From: Flaveria trinervia
Taxonomy: Eukaryota > Streptophyta > Magnoliopsida > Asterales > Asteraceae
Assembly: GCA_025506515.1 (NCBI GenBank)
Contig: CM046452.1
Span: forward strand, 99,294,311-99,358,310
DNA length: 64,000 nucleotides
Reading direction: 5' to 3'
Shown here: one piece after another, positions 22,103 to 33,382 of the stretch
How the letters are laid out: every line of letters starts with the position of its first letter
Numbering within the stretch: position 1 is the first letter of the stretch
Program-made: the position numbers and the translations under genes
Notes under the pieces: generated by a model
Databases searched by the model: none
What the model saw: the letters and a program-made list of their open reading frames with translations, nothing else
What the model was told of the DNA's origin: nothing

Positions 22103-24504
22103 TGTCACACCCTCAATTTCCACAAACGAGGTTTTACCGTTAGGCGTGTGACATGTCAGGATCTTAGATACGGTCATATCAAATGACACTAAATGAATTT
22201 AAAAATAAACGTTTGACTTAAATCAGAGTAGCATAAAAGAAATAAACATCAGTGCGGAAGCATAAAACTGAAATGAATAACAGTGCGGAAGCGAATAACG
22301 AAATGTAAACAATACGGAAAGTTATAAGTGCTAAGTCAAAACAAAATGTTCAATGCAAGTAAATATGTTTGATGATGCATGTCCTGAGTGCGTTCCTTAA
22401 TCGTGCATCATAAGCTTAAGCGTTCCTGTTACCTGAGAAAACATGCTAAAGTGTGTCAACATAAAGTTGGTGAGTTCACAGGTTTTATCACATATAAAAA
22501 AAATGTTTGTAACTGTTTGAATGGCAAAGTAATTAAAGCATATCGATAGGTAGCTAGCCTATAAACAAGTTACTTAGCGTTTCGAACCGAGGCTGACTGT
22601 TTGTATGTTTGTATGTTCGTATGTTTGTTGCCTTCCCGTCACGTCTCACTAGACAATGACAAATGTTAGGTCAATAACGCACCCGTTTGAACTCCAATCA
22701 AGCTAGCGCGACTAGCCCGGGCGGGGTTTGTCAAACCCAGTAGTACTACTCAGAATTACCTCGCTACACATTACTAACGGTTCGAGAATATAAGGACTTT
22801 TCAAGAATGTTTGCACTAACGTAACAGGCGATAACAATAATACTAAAACCATTTTGTAAATACGTTTGTATGTTTTCTCCCCCAAAAAGGAAAGAAAGTA
22901 AAATAGGGGCCGTGAAGACTTACCTTGAATGCACAGCAGAGAAATAATGTTCGAGCAACAGTTAAGGTTTCGGTTAACCTAAATTTTCATTAATCATAAA
23001 TATAATTAAGGTTAGTTATTAATTACAAAGTTTAGGGTCGTACGGTTTCGCGATCACGGTTCGGTTCGATGTCGGTTATCGATGATTTTCATTCACATAT
23101 AAACACACTCAAATGCATTAACACCACAGAAACGCGTTCACAAGATAAATTTATTTTTATGAAAAATATATATATATTACAAGGCCTTTTAATAAGAAAA
23201 GTGTTACGTCACGTAATGTATCATTTGTTAATTTTTACAAATGTGTAGTTTTCCAGCGTAACAGTCTCGTAATTTAAATACATATAAAATGAATTGATAA
23301 CCATAAATCACATGTTACATATTATATATATTACTACACGTATCCACAGGCAGTTCATGCATTTAAGAAACACCCATACAACACATGCATGGGCGCATGG
23401 TGTACCCCATGCGCCTACATGCAAACTGTTTTACATACATACGCACGCAAGAAGTCCCCAAGTGCCCACAACACAATAAGCACACATACATATGTACACC
23501 TCATGCGCCTACAATAACAAACAATAGCCACACACACGTGTTTGAAAACCCCATGCGCCCACAAGTTTGAATCGCATGCGCACGCATGCATACATAATCA
23601 CATACACACATATGCATCCAAGCGCCTACCAACCCACATGCAAAATCCCAACACCCCATCATGCGGCTGCCCATAGCCATACACATACATCCTTTACATG
23701 CAACACATACATACCTACGCATACATACATGCAAAAATCATATACACAATTATACCCATGACCATGCAGGTGCACACACACAACTATGATATATATTTAC
23801 ATATACATTGTAGAAGCCATTATGTATGCACGAATACATCGAAGATCCTTCAAACACATTCAAGAACACCCAGAACACGTATGTAACTGATTAACGCAAC
23901 CCGTAACGAACCCAACGAACCGACAATTGAACCCGTAACCAAAACCGAAATACTCCAAACGAGAGGTAACGAGAAAAGAACCATACCGAATGAGATGCGG
24001 TTCAAATTTGATCGTCGTTCGCTGTCTCCGAGCGGGTTGTTGATTGTGATGTGGTTCGATTCCTTCGGGGGTCGAAAGGGAACCGTCGCGTGAACTAGAG
24101 ACCACCGGAGGCTAGAGACAAACGCAAAAGACTGCCGGATAAAGCTTGCGTTGGGGAAGGGGTCGATGGTTGTAGACGGTGCTCTCGAAGACAAAAACGG
24201 CAGTAGCAACTAGTAGGGTTACAGGGAGGGTTCGATAGGGAGGGATACGGTATTTTATAAAGGATTTAAGTTTTAGATGGGTTGACACTTAAGCCCTCCA
24301 AATTTGCTTAAATTTCAATTAAGTTTGATAACTTAATTAGTTTAGTTAGTTATAGGCTAGGTTAAGGTCAACTAATTTTAATAATAATCATGTTAACAAT
24401 ACTTATTATTATCCTTGAGTAATAATATTATAGATTACTTTACGATAAACGGAGAAAGGCTAGATAACGGAAACGGTGTTAACAAGAAAACTCGGATTGT
24501 CACA
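22103..24504 (-). mobile_element. solo LTR C, 2402 bp, target duplication GGCTG
   Basis: On the minus strand it starts TGTGACAATCCGAG and ends TTGAGGGTGTGACA. It is flanked by GGCTG at 22098-22102 and 24505-24509. A TATAAAAT box (minus) is at 24252-24259. It shares with LTR A the block AGTAGTACTACTGGGTT and with all four large LTRs the CTCACCAAC hairpin (22457-22469) and the CAGGT block (22431-22447). The segment 23380-23700 is full of CATGCGCC and ACATACA words. The ORFs seen there (for example minus 23850-24209) lack support. Confidence 0.88.
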
Positions 24505-25093
24505 GGCTGGCTCACATTTAAGGCCCTTTTAGAAATCGAAACCGAAACCGAAATTTTGCTTTTCTATAGCACTTAAACCTAAATATCAGTTTTTGGTTAT
24601 TGTAGTTCAGCTGTGTCAATTATTTGGTTATGACTAGGTAATTTCGTTTGAATGCAGACCTCTCAAAGCATCGTTGGTAACAAATTTGGTAGCTTATGTC
24701 CTTTTTATCCTAGGAAGTCAAAATATGTATATTTTCTCACAAAGAAAGATTATGTACCGTTAAACATGATAGTATGATACCCTTTGGGAGTCTTGATAGA
24801 CTCACCTCGAATAAAAATTAGTTTTGTCTAGAGGCTGAACTGAAGAGCTAGCGAGACAATTGCTTGAGGTGTTGAAGAGGTAGCTGATAACAATGGCGGT
24901 GACATGCAACTGATGGTGGAGCAAAGAAGCTCAAAATTAAGTTGGAGGTGACATAGACTTGAACGCTGATCATGGTAGTGACATGCTCATGGTTGTTCCG
25001 ATATTCGAAGATTGGGATTCCAACAGTTACCGTGATTCATGTTCCTATTATTAGGGTTTTACTAAAGATGGAAAAGGAAAGAAAAGGTCAGAG
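24505..25093. other. gene-free stretch
   Basis: Remains of an older repeat (GAAACCGAAACCG words at 24530-24560), then ordinary sequence. From about 24895 the composition becomes gene-like and leads into the scrap described next. Confidence 0.35.
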
Positions 25094-25676
25094 TTTGGGC
25101 GAGACATAAACAAACTCGATTACTTCAGTGTCACTGCTTTTAATGTTAATGGAGATGATGATCTCACCACAACGATTGATCACGATGGTGGTGAAAGGTC
25201 TCAACAAATCCCCGTCGGGGAGTTTGCTGATAGTGGTCCTAGTTTTCAGTATCTCCCACCATACCTACTTTTGTTAAACTTATAAAACTTTGATATCGAA
25301 ATTGAAACAACTTATAAAACTTTAGAAGTAACTGATTGTCCTATTTTTAATTTGGATTGAGATTGAAACAAATAATAAAACTTCGATAGTGTGTTTTAAA
25401 TTAGTATTATTTTTGTTTTGATCGTAATCCATGCAGACTTCACGAAGGGGAAACCCTAGATTTTGAGCGGGATACAGGCCTCGCTTACTTCAATGTCGGT
25501 GCTTTTAATCTCCATGGAGACGATGATCTCACCGGAATGAGTGATTACGGTGGTGGTGGCGGTGGTAGGTCTCGACAAATCCCCGACGGCGAATTGGCCG
25601 ATAGCGGTAATGGTGGTGGTGAGGTGGTAAGAGGATGGTGGAAAAAGTGGAGCTCTTGTTGCCATTGTGGAAAATA
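25094..25676 (+). pseudogene. duplicated gene scrap of unknown family
   Basis: Two related stretches, about 25094-25240 and 25460-25610, align over about 145 bases. Both encode a shared pattern: YFxVxAFN, GDDDLT, a Gly-rich turn, RSxQIP, GExADSG. The second ends in a TAG near 25674 after a WWKKWSSCCHCGK tail. No start codon or complete gene is visible, and a stop interrupts the lead-in near 25052. I do not recognise the protein. It looks like a partial tandem duplication of an exon. Confidence 0.4.
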
Positions 25677-26057
25677 GTTTGAATTATATTGCTCGGAACT
25701 TTGTTTACGTGAAGTTTATATTAAAGCATTCAATTCAAACTGCGCTCTTTAAAATTATTTAAGTTTGTTTGTTATATTATTTCAAATAATTTTGAGTGGT
25801 CGTGAGTGAAAGAAAATAAAAAATATTATTGTGGATTGGTATATTTAAAAAATTACTGTTTAATTCTTATAATTTTTTAATATTTTTAAAATGGTTGTGA
25901 GTGAAAGAGAAAGAAAAATAATAATGATAAAAGCATGAAAATATTATTTAATTGAAGTGAAGTTGATAGAAAAATTATTGTTTATTTGTATATTTGAAAA
26001 ATTAGCTTTAGTAAACTTGTGTGTTACACTTGTTGAATAAATAAATTAAAAATTATC
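25677..26057. repeat. repeat R2 and a decayed Helitron 3' end
   Basis: R2 (25795-25990) has two GTGAGTGAAAG units about 100 bases apart. At 26004-26045 the plus strand reads TTTAGTAAACTTGTGTGTTACACTTG, then TTGAATAAAT; this parallels the end of the Helitron at 19054 (CTCGTGTATTACACGAG then TTGAATAAAT) with a damaged stem. So it is probably an old member of the same Helitron family, into which the long inverted repeat at 26058 later inserted. Confidence 0.45.
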
Positions 26058-27502
26058 AAACATTTTACCAAATTAAATTACCATTATAACCATTGAAAAA
26101 TAAATTTACAAAAAAAGAACAACCAATAAAAACGAGTCATGTCTCAATTCATCGCCTCTTGGGCGAAGAAAATCTATAATCCCTTGCTGAAAAAGTGACT
26201 GGGAGGGATTTACATAACCCTCTCTGACGTGTCAAAATGTTAGTGGTTCATCGCTGAAAAGGTGATTAACGTGTCGGAATTTCATTAGTTCCTCGTTGTC
26301 ATGTCTCTTTCCTCGCCTATAATTACCAAAATGCCACTACTCGCTTAAGATTCTTATTTTTTATAATTTTAAAATACAAAATTTTTAAAATATATATTTA
26401 CCAAAATTTAAAAAAATTGTTAGTTTTATTATAAAAAATCATTTATTATTTTTTAACACTTATATTTGTTATTTAATGTGGTTTTCCCCTATACAATACA
26501 AGCTTTCCTTTTAGCAAATTTATCAAATTTAGTATTTTACTTTATTCATTTTACTAGTTTAAAACTATGCTTTAACATGGGTTGAATTAAAATACTAAAT
26601 TAATAGTTAATATTTAATATTTAAGAGTTATTAAAATAATGTTTTAGATAAAGTTATGATTCGGATTACGTATACCTAATTATTTTAAGTAATAATAATA
26701 TTTTTTAACTTCAATCTTTAAAAACTTAAAAATTGCATTCACTTAAACAAAAGTTATTCAAAGTTTATTTAATATTTTAAACTTTTGTTTAAATAAGTGC
26801 AATTTTTTAAGTTTTTTAAAGATGAAAGTTTAAAAAGTATTATTATTACTTAAAATAGTTAAGTATACGTAATCCAAACCATATCTTATCTATAAAATAA
26901 TTTAAAATTTTAAATATTAAATTTTAACTATTGATTTAATATTTTAATTCAACTTGTGTTAAAAACGTATTTCTAAACTAGTAAAATAAATAAAGTGAAA
27001 AACTAAAATTTGATAAGTTTGTTAAGAGGAAAGCTTGTATTATATAGGGGAAAAACACATTAAATAACAAATTTAAGTGTTTTAAAAACAATAAATGATT
27101 TTTTAAAATAAAACTAATGATTTTTAAATTTTGGTAGATACTTTTTTTAAAATTTTGTATTTTAAAAATAAAACTAAAAATCCTAAGCGAATAGTGGCAT
27201 TTTGGGAATTATCGGCGAGGAATGGGACATGTCAACGAGGAACTACTGAAATTCCGACATGTCAGCGACGGATTATGTAAATCACTCGCCCAGTCACATT
27301 TTCAGCGAGGAACCGCTGATATGTCGACACGTCAGCGAAGAATTATGTAAATCCCTCGTCCAGTCACATTTTCAACGAGGGATTATAGTTTTTCCTCGCC
27401 CACGTGACGAGGAATGGACATATGACTCGTTTTTATTGGTTGTTCTTTTTGTAAATTTATTTTTCAATGGTTGTAATGGTAATTTAATTTGGTAAAATGT
27501 TT
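26058..27502. mobile_element. long foldback element, 1445 bp, two arms of about 700 bp
   Basis: The left end AAACATTTTACCAAATTAAA is repeated inverted at 27483-27502, and the similarity continues almost to the centre near 26757-26779 (ACTTAAACAAAAGT against ACTTTTGTTTAAATAAGT). The arms differ by scattered substitutions and small indels. Subterminal parts carry several TCAGCGAGGAA and CCTCGCC words. There is no ORF (the plus 78-aa frame at 27259 reads through the words). It is a foldback or MITE-like element; no clear target duplication was found. Confidence 0.75.
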
Positions 27503-28739
27503 ATTTTAGTATTTTTATCATAAATAAAATATTAATATAATAAATTTTATTAATTACTAAATAGTATTTTAAAATACGATATGACTGAAATTACGTATGA
27601 AAAATAATTATAACTAATAAAAAAATTATATCAACTTTTTAATTTTTTAAAAAATAATAATAAACATTTTGTGCTAAAATAAACCATATAAAAATGTCAT
27701 TTTTAAAAGTTTTCTTATTATAACTCCCAAATTTAATTATTTTTTATTAAAAATTTGACTTTTTAAAATACCAATTAATATTCGTATTTTTTAAAAAGCC
27801 TTGTGCTTTAAAAAAATTATTGTTTTATAAAAAAATTATTTATTTAGAAATAGTATTAATAAAGAAATATTTTTTAATTTATTAAATCTAAAAAATGTTA
27901 AATCATATTATTAGTAATTAAGGTAATTATTTTATAGGAAAGAGAGACTGAAAATTTTTGGTGAGAATGATTATAGTGTTGACACGTGTCGTCTCAATAT
28001 ACTATTTTATTAAATTAAGAAGAATACTGTTCAACAATTATAAGTCTTTTAATATTTTTACAAATGGTTATTAGTAGAATAAAAGAATATAATAATAAAA
28101 GTATAAAAAATTTTATTTAATTGAAAATTAGAATAAAAATAATGATTTTAACTTAATTATAAAAATAGTTATGAAAAACCTAATGTGAATGTTATTACAT
28201 CAAGCATAAAAGTATGGTGTTGTTTGTACATTATGCAGAAATTAATATATTGAATGTTCCTTACCTTGATGTTCACATCTTTTTGTAACACAAAGTGGTT
28301 CATAGCGGTTAAACCCTCTTAGAGGAATCATAATAGAGTCCTTAAAAATACGTGAATATTTTGGTATATTATATGAAATAGTTTTGAATGATTGTGAGTG
28401 AATAAGAAAAAAAATGCTATTGCGAATTGGTATATTTGAAGAATTACTGTTTAATTATTATAAATTTTTTAATGTTTTTTAAAATGATTGTCAATAAATG
28501 AGAGAAAAAAAAACAATAATAATGGTATAAAAAATATTATTTAATTAAAAATAAGGGATGAAATATAATGATATTTATCGTAATTACACGAATAAAAGAT
28601 AAAAAAACTCACTTAAATCACCTTATTCAAAGTCAGGTTTGTAACAATACAATTTTTGTAACCTATTTAAAAGATTAATTATATGAACTTCACAATTTGA
28701 AAGTGAGAAGTGTTTTACCATTGGCCTACGCCTCATCAG
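27503..28739. repeat. AT-rich stretch with repeats R3 and R4
   Basis: R3 (27985-28200) and R4 (28385-28620) share GAGAGAAAAA, AATAATGGTAT and AAAATATTATTTAATTAAAA blocks with R1 and R2. No gene is seen. Confidence 0.4.
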
Positions 28740-29210
28740 ACTAAAATTTACTCCGACACATTATCCAATCTAGTGGACCAGCCCACTTTCCCATCCCTTT
28801 TTCGTTTTTACAGGTGATTAGAAAAACCATTCTAGAACCGGAACCGGCAACCGATCCCAACTGGAACCTGAAAAGATCGGTTTGATAAGAACCGATTTTG
28901 GTCCCTACCTGAACTGCCGGTTTGTAATTGGTTCTCAACACATCTTACGAATGTTCCGAGTTATTGTTCAAACCGGTTTAACCGAACCAAACTAAGCACT
29001 TCACTCTCCCAAAATCGGTTCCTAACGCGAACAGGGTTTGACTTTCGTTGACTCAAACCAGATCCAGTTTGGAACTGGAACCGAACTAGGAAAAAACTGG
29101 TTCGTAAGAGAGAAACCGACAAGAATATAACCCAGCCCATTACCCAATCCAGTGGACCTGCCAACTTTGTCATCTCTTACGGAACCAACAAGTATATGGC
29201 TCAAATCTGC
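28740..29210. repeat. degenerate AACCGGTT word region
   Basis: Words such as GAACCGG, CCGGTTT and ACCGATTTTGG fill the block. A direct repeat of about 45 bases (CCAATCTAGTGGACCAGCCC near 28766; CCAATCCAGTGGACCTGCC near 29146) brackets most of it. Short minus ORFs here only reflect the words. Probably an old non-autonomous transposon. Confidence 0.4.
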
Positions 29211-29379
29211 TACAGTTTGAAACCATGAAACATTCCGAAGTCCATACTGTCTTTTCTCACACCTTCATTTATGTTTTCAAGCTCAAAAGTTTATACACAC
29301 CGTTTCCCTGTTAGAAACTAAACACATATCTACACATATTTCAAACTGGGCTCCAACAGACGACCAGAACTTAGAACTG

Positions 29380-32300
29380 TTAAGCGGGTTTCCATACGGT
29401 AAGCACCTCTTGAAACATTTCCTGAATTAATTCTCTCTCTGCACTCCTAAAAAAGTCGTTAACTTCATCTCTAATATCATATATCTTCCCAAAGTCGAAC
29501 AATATGTCAAACACCCCTTCTTCAACTTATCAAGCTGGTAAAGCCAAGCTTCTTGCAGCCTCTCAAGAACATTACCCGTGTTTATATCTTCTAACAAGCT
29601 TTCCTCGCATAACACCTTCAAACTTAAAATTGCATACTTATCTGCAGCGCCTAAGAGTTCAAGCCGGTGCTTCCAGAAATCCTCTTGTTTTATGGTTCCA
29701 TACAAGTAAGAAAGAAGTGTGGTGCATGTTTCAAGTGACATGTCTTGGATGTCAATGGTGGATGATGTTGTTTCCTTGAGGTTGTGTAAGAACATGTTGT
29801 GGAAAACCGGAGAGCTTGCAGAGAGAATTGCTTTGTGAGCTTTTGGGCTCCGTCACATGTGTTAATGGTGACATCAACACCAATTGACTCGTGAAGCATG
29901 CTGGAAAGACAACGAAGAATGCTTTCACTTGCTGAAGATCTAAGCATACCATCATGTGGCCATACTGAACTTGCTTCCTCATCCTGCAGTAGATTTACAG
30001 AGGGAATTTTGACGGTTACTACTGATTTGGGTTATGCCTGATCTAAAGCGGGTCAATTAAAATTTTTAGCTAAAGAGGATACTTGTCAAATGAGTTAAAA
30101 GTTGCCATAGTATATTTGAAATGCATACAACCTACTAAATAGCTTAATTGGAAACCTTAGATAATTGCATGAACTTAATAGTTTTTGTAGTCGTACTTAA
30201 CACAATAGTTACTTATGACAATATGACCAAAAAAGTGCATGCGGGTCAGCCCAGCCCATTTTGACCTATCACCAACCCATCTTGCCAACTCTAGAAAAAA
30301 CTATCATCCATCACATTCAGTCATTCATCAACCAGAGGCAAAATGGACAAGTTGGTTAACTTGTCAAGACATATATTTCAGGTCGGGTTGAGTTGACCCA
30401 CCAACACTTGTCTTTTTTTAATTTTACAGATAGTTGGTGTGTTAAATATGAGTACAATAAAAGTTCATCAAAAAAAAGGACAATTTTTTTAATAAAGTGG
30501 TTTAGAAAGTTTGCTCGACTTTTAAACTGTGTGTGTGTTAAATATGAGTACAATAAAACTTCATCAAAAAAAGGACAATTTTTTTAATAAAGTGGTTTAG
30601 AAAGTTTGCTCGACTTTTAAACTGTGTGACCATTGAACAATATTCTTTTTTGGTGTTTTTTTTTAGTTTCACTACTTGACATGTTATTAGCAAAAGATAA
30701 TCCCAAACTAACTTTATTCAAGAAAAAAACTGGAAGTGTGTGCTGTGTGATTTAGCATTTGACCAATGAACTGTCATTGTAGCAAGGTGTTTACATTTAC
30801 TGAATAAACCTGCAGGTCCAGAAACTCGACATCAATTATGAAGCGACCATGAGAAGTAGAATCAATTTGCCAAACACAGTCTTCACTTGTCCGAATAAGT
30901 CTCTCAAGAACTGCAACATTACACAACAACGTATTGGGAAACTCATCCAGCTAACATTACTGTCTTTAATAGAATTATACGCTAAGACTGGTTAATAATT
31001 CTAAACATGGGACTATGATAAGCAAAATAAGAACACCGTTGGTTGCCAATTGAGTTAAACAATCTTTAAAACTCATGGAAAGAGTAGATAGCATGAGAGG
31101 AAAATTCTTTATCAGGATCAAATTCTTGGTCTTGTATAACTTAAAGCAAGAAATGAGTTATGATATAGGGTTGACGTTGTGCTTATTTGTGAACCCCTAA
31201 TAGGTTATCTCTAGCGAATATTCCATCAAGCTATATACTTCAGATAAAGTAACACATGCATCCCAGAGTTGGTTGCCAATTGAGTAAAACAGTCTTTTCA
31301 AACTCATGGAAAGAGTAGATAGCACGAGAGAAAATAAGATTACACGTTATGATTTCCTGAATTTTAGTAGCATGATATAAATACAATTGTTACTATTATT
31401 GTGATCAAATCACCTCTAGTTCATATATAACTGAGAAGCAATCCAACAGATGGGATCTCTTGTCAAATAGTTTCACGGGTGAAACCCAGTTATTTTCTTA
31501 AAATAAATTACTATCAGGATGATTTTTTAAGATTTCCTAACTGTTTGTGTTTGTCTTTATCATTGTCCTATTCTTCTTTATGATAAGTGGTAGTTGAATT
31601 GTTAGCATCATTTCTATATTGTTGTTGCACACACAAACACACGTATTCATATACATCATTTTTCATATATACTTTTTGCATGTGTACGTGTATCCATCCC
31701 CAGTCTCCATATATTTAACTACAAGTATGCTCGTATACGTATATCATATGCATATGCATATAGGATGTTACCCATGGTGCTATTAGATTATTGACAACAT
31801 AAGTAGCGTAAATTTTCTTCAGTGGTCTACAAAAATCACCTTTAGGTCAAAAGCCTTTGTCACTTGTCTGCCTTGGGTGTGATGCTCTAGACATCCTAGT
31901 GTTTCTTTCAAGTGCAACCTCATAAACTTAATTCCTCTACAGTACCTAACCATGCCTCTTGTTAAAATTTGTTTACATGTTATGCTATAACTGCTTGAAG
32001 AAAAAATTAAATACACCATCAACAATTAATATCAAACCGTTTAACCTTATATTAACCGAGCGCCCAAACCAGATTCATTCTGAATCTCATGAAACTTCTG
32101 TTTTTTGCAATTCCTAAAAGAATTCAAAACATGAAGGTCAATTTGTTGTTTTTTACACATTATCTTGACAAATGCAACCCAATGCCCCCAGTTTAAAACA
32201 AAATACAAAAAATTAAAGGGAATCTAGATAAAGTAACTCAAATATATCAAGAAACAGGAAACTACTAGACGTCCTTAAGGCTTAAACCATTGTTTTGTTT

Positions 32301-33382
32301 GTTAAATAGTCCTCTTAAACAACAACCATACCTAAAAATCCCACCCATAGTAAAGCTATTGGAGGCATCTGGAATTCTGGATGATGGGATGTAAGCTAAT
32401 CCTACCTCTATCCCAAATGATAGAGGCTGCTTCCAAAGAAACCTTCGGCTCCAGAACAGACAATAACAAATACAACAGTACCAGGAATATAGAACATAGA
32501 AAGCTAACAATAACACAAAGAAAATGGTAAAATGAATATGTAGCAACAATACTCAGCATCACAGATTCACAGAACAATCACATAGACAGAGATACACAAG
32601 GACAATAGCATGCAAAGTCCAGTAGACCGATACGACAATCCAAGCCCCTAAGACACAACTAGGACTCATCTGCTCCTCCTCTAAAGTCTTAACATCCTTA
32701 ACTCTAATCCTACAACTCCACAAACTCCAATCCTGGACCATGTCTCACAGTAGTCCCCTTAAACCTATTCCCAAATTCGTTCTAGTTTTTATACCCCTTT
32801 ATTGAATGCTTCCTGGCTAAGCAACAGTGGTTGACTAAGCTACCTTTACTAAATCATTCTGTTGATACAGAAACTAGTAGATATTTATAAAACAAACCCT
32901 AAAAACTTCTTATGTACTCCTGAAAGGCTGAAATCAACTATAACGAATTGATTAATTCAAAAGCCAGAACAGTAACCATTGAAACAACATCAACCGTACG
33001 ATTAAAACAAAAACAGAATATAAGAGATCGTACTCGGTGAGGTGTACAATCTGCGATTGGTTCCGGCAGCGGTGACTCGTAGTATGACTTTGGCAACCGG
33101 TGGTTGTTCTTTTGATAGCCGAGATGGCTCCGGAAACAGGCGAATATACGTATACAGCTTCTTCTCGACCGATAACTGCCTGATTCATGATCTCGAAATC
33201 AGTTATCATCAGGATATTAACGATCGACGAAAACTGGTTTAAAACAGAAAAGTATTGGAAGATATATACCAATTCCACGTGGCGATTTTGAACGGTTCGG
33301 ATTTTTTGGAAGTGAAGGATCCGAAACTGTCGATCTTCCATTGAGCTAATCTGGATATGGTCTCTACCTTTGTATCCACCAT
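29380..33382 (-). CDS. BTB/POZ domain protein (At1g21780-like), four exons, two single-base frame breaks
   Basis: Exons on the minus strand: 33270-33382 (ATG at 33382), 33034-33179, 30810-30910 and 29380-29983; all introns are GT-AG and the phases fit. The N-terminus KVETISRLAQWKIDSFG, the SKEQPPVAKVILRV block and DCVWQIDSTSHGRFIIDVEFL form the upstream domain of this family. Exon 4 has the BTB fold (DVTINTCDG, AHKAILSASSPVF, NMFLHNLKE, LLSYLYG) and a C-terminal helix region. Members are thought to be substrate adaptors of CUL3 ubiquitin ligases. In exon 4 one base is missing in a T run at about 29841-29844, and one at about 29500-29502. With both bases the ORF would be 966 bases (321 residues), close to the size I recall for the family (about 326). 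Either a young pseudogene or sequence error. Confidence 0.85.
30437..30628. repeat. 96-bp tandem duplication in BTB intron 3
   Basis: Two nearly identical copies, period 96, beginning GTTAAATATGAGTACAATAAA at 30441 and 30537. They differ by a base (AAAAG against AAAAC) and the length of an A run. A further pair of about 65-bp direct copies (GGTTGCCAATTGAGT...) lies at about 31040-31103 and 31271-31336 in the adjacent intron 2. Confidence 0.8.

Noticed and set aside
23294..24209. Small ORFs within LTR C, including a 119-aa minus ORF
   Set aside because: They are inside a solo LTR; the first ones read simple repeats, and the 119-aa frame has no recognisable domain.
27259..27495. 78-aa plus ORF
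   Set aside because: It reads the right arm of the foldback element; the left arm does not keep the frame.
28741..29204. Minus ORFs of 60-70 aa
   Set aside because: Produced by AACCGGTT word repetition; no codon pattern or motif.
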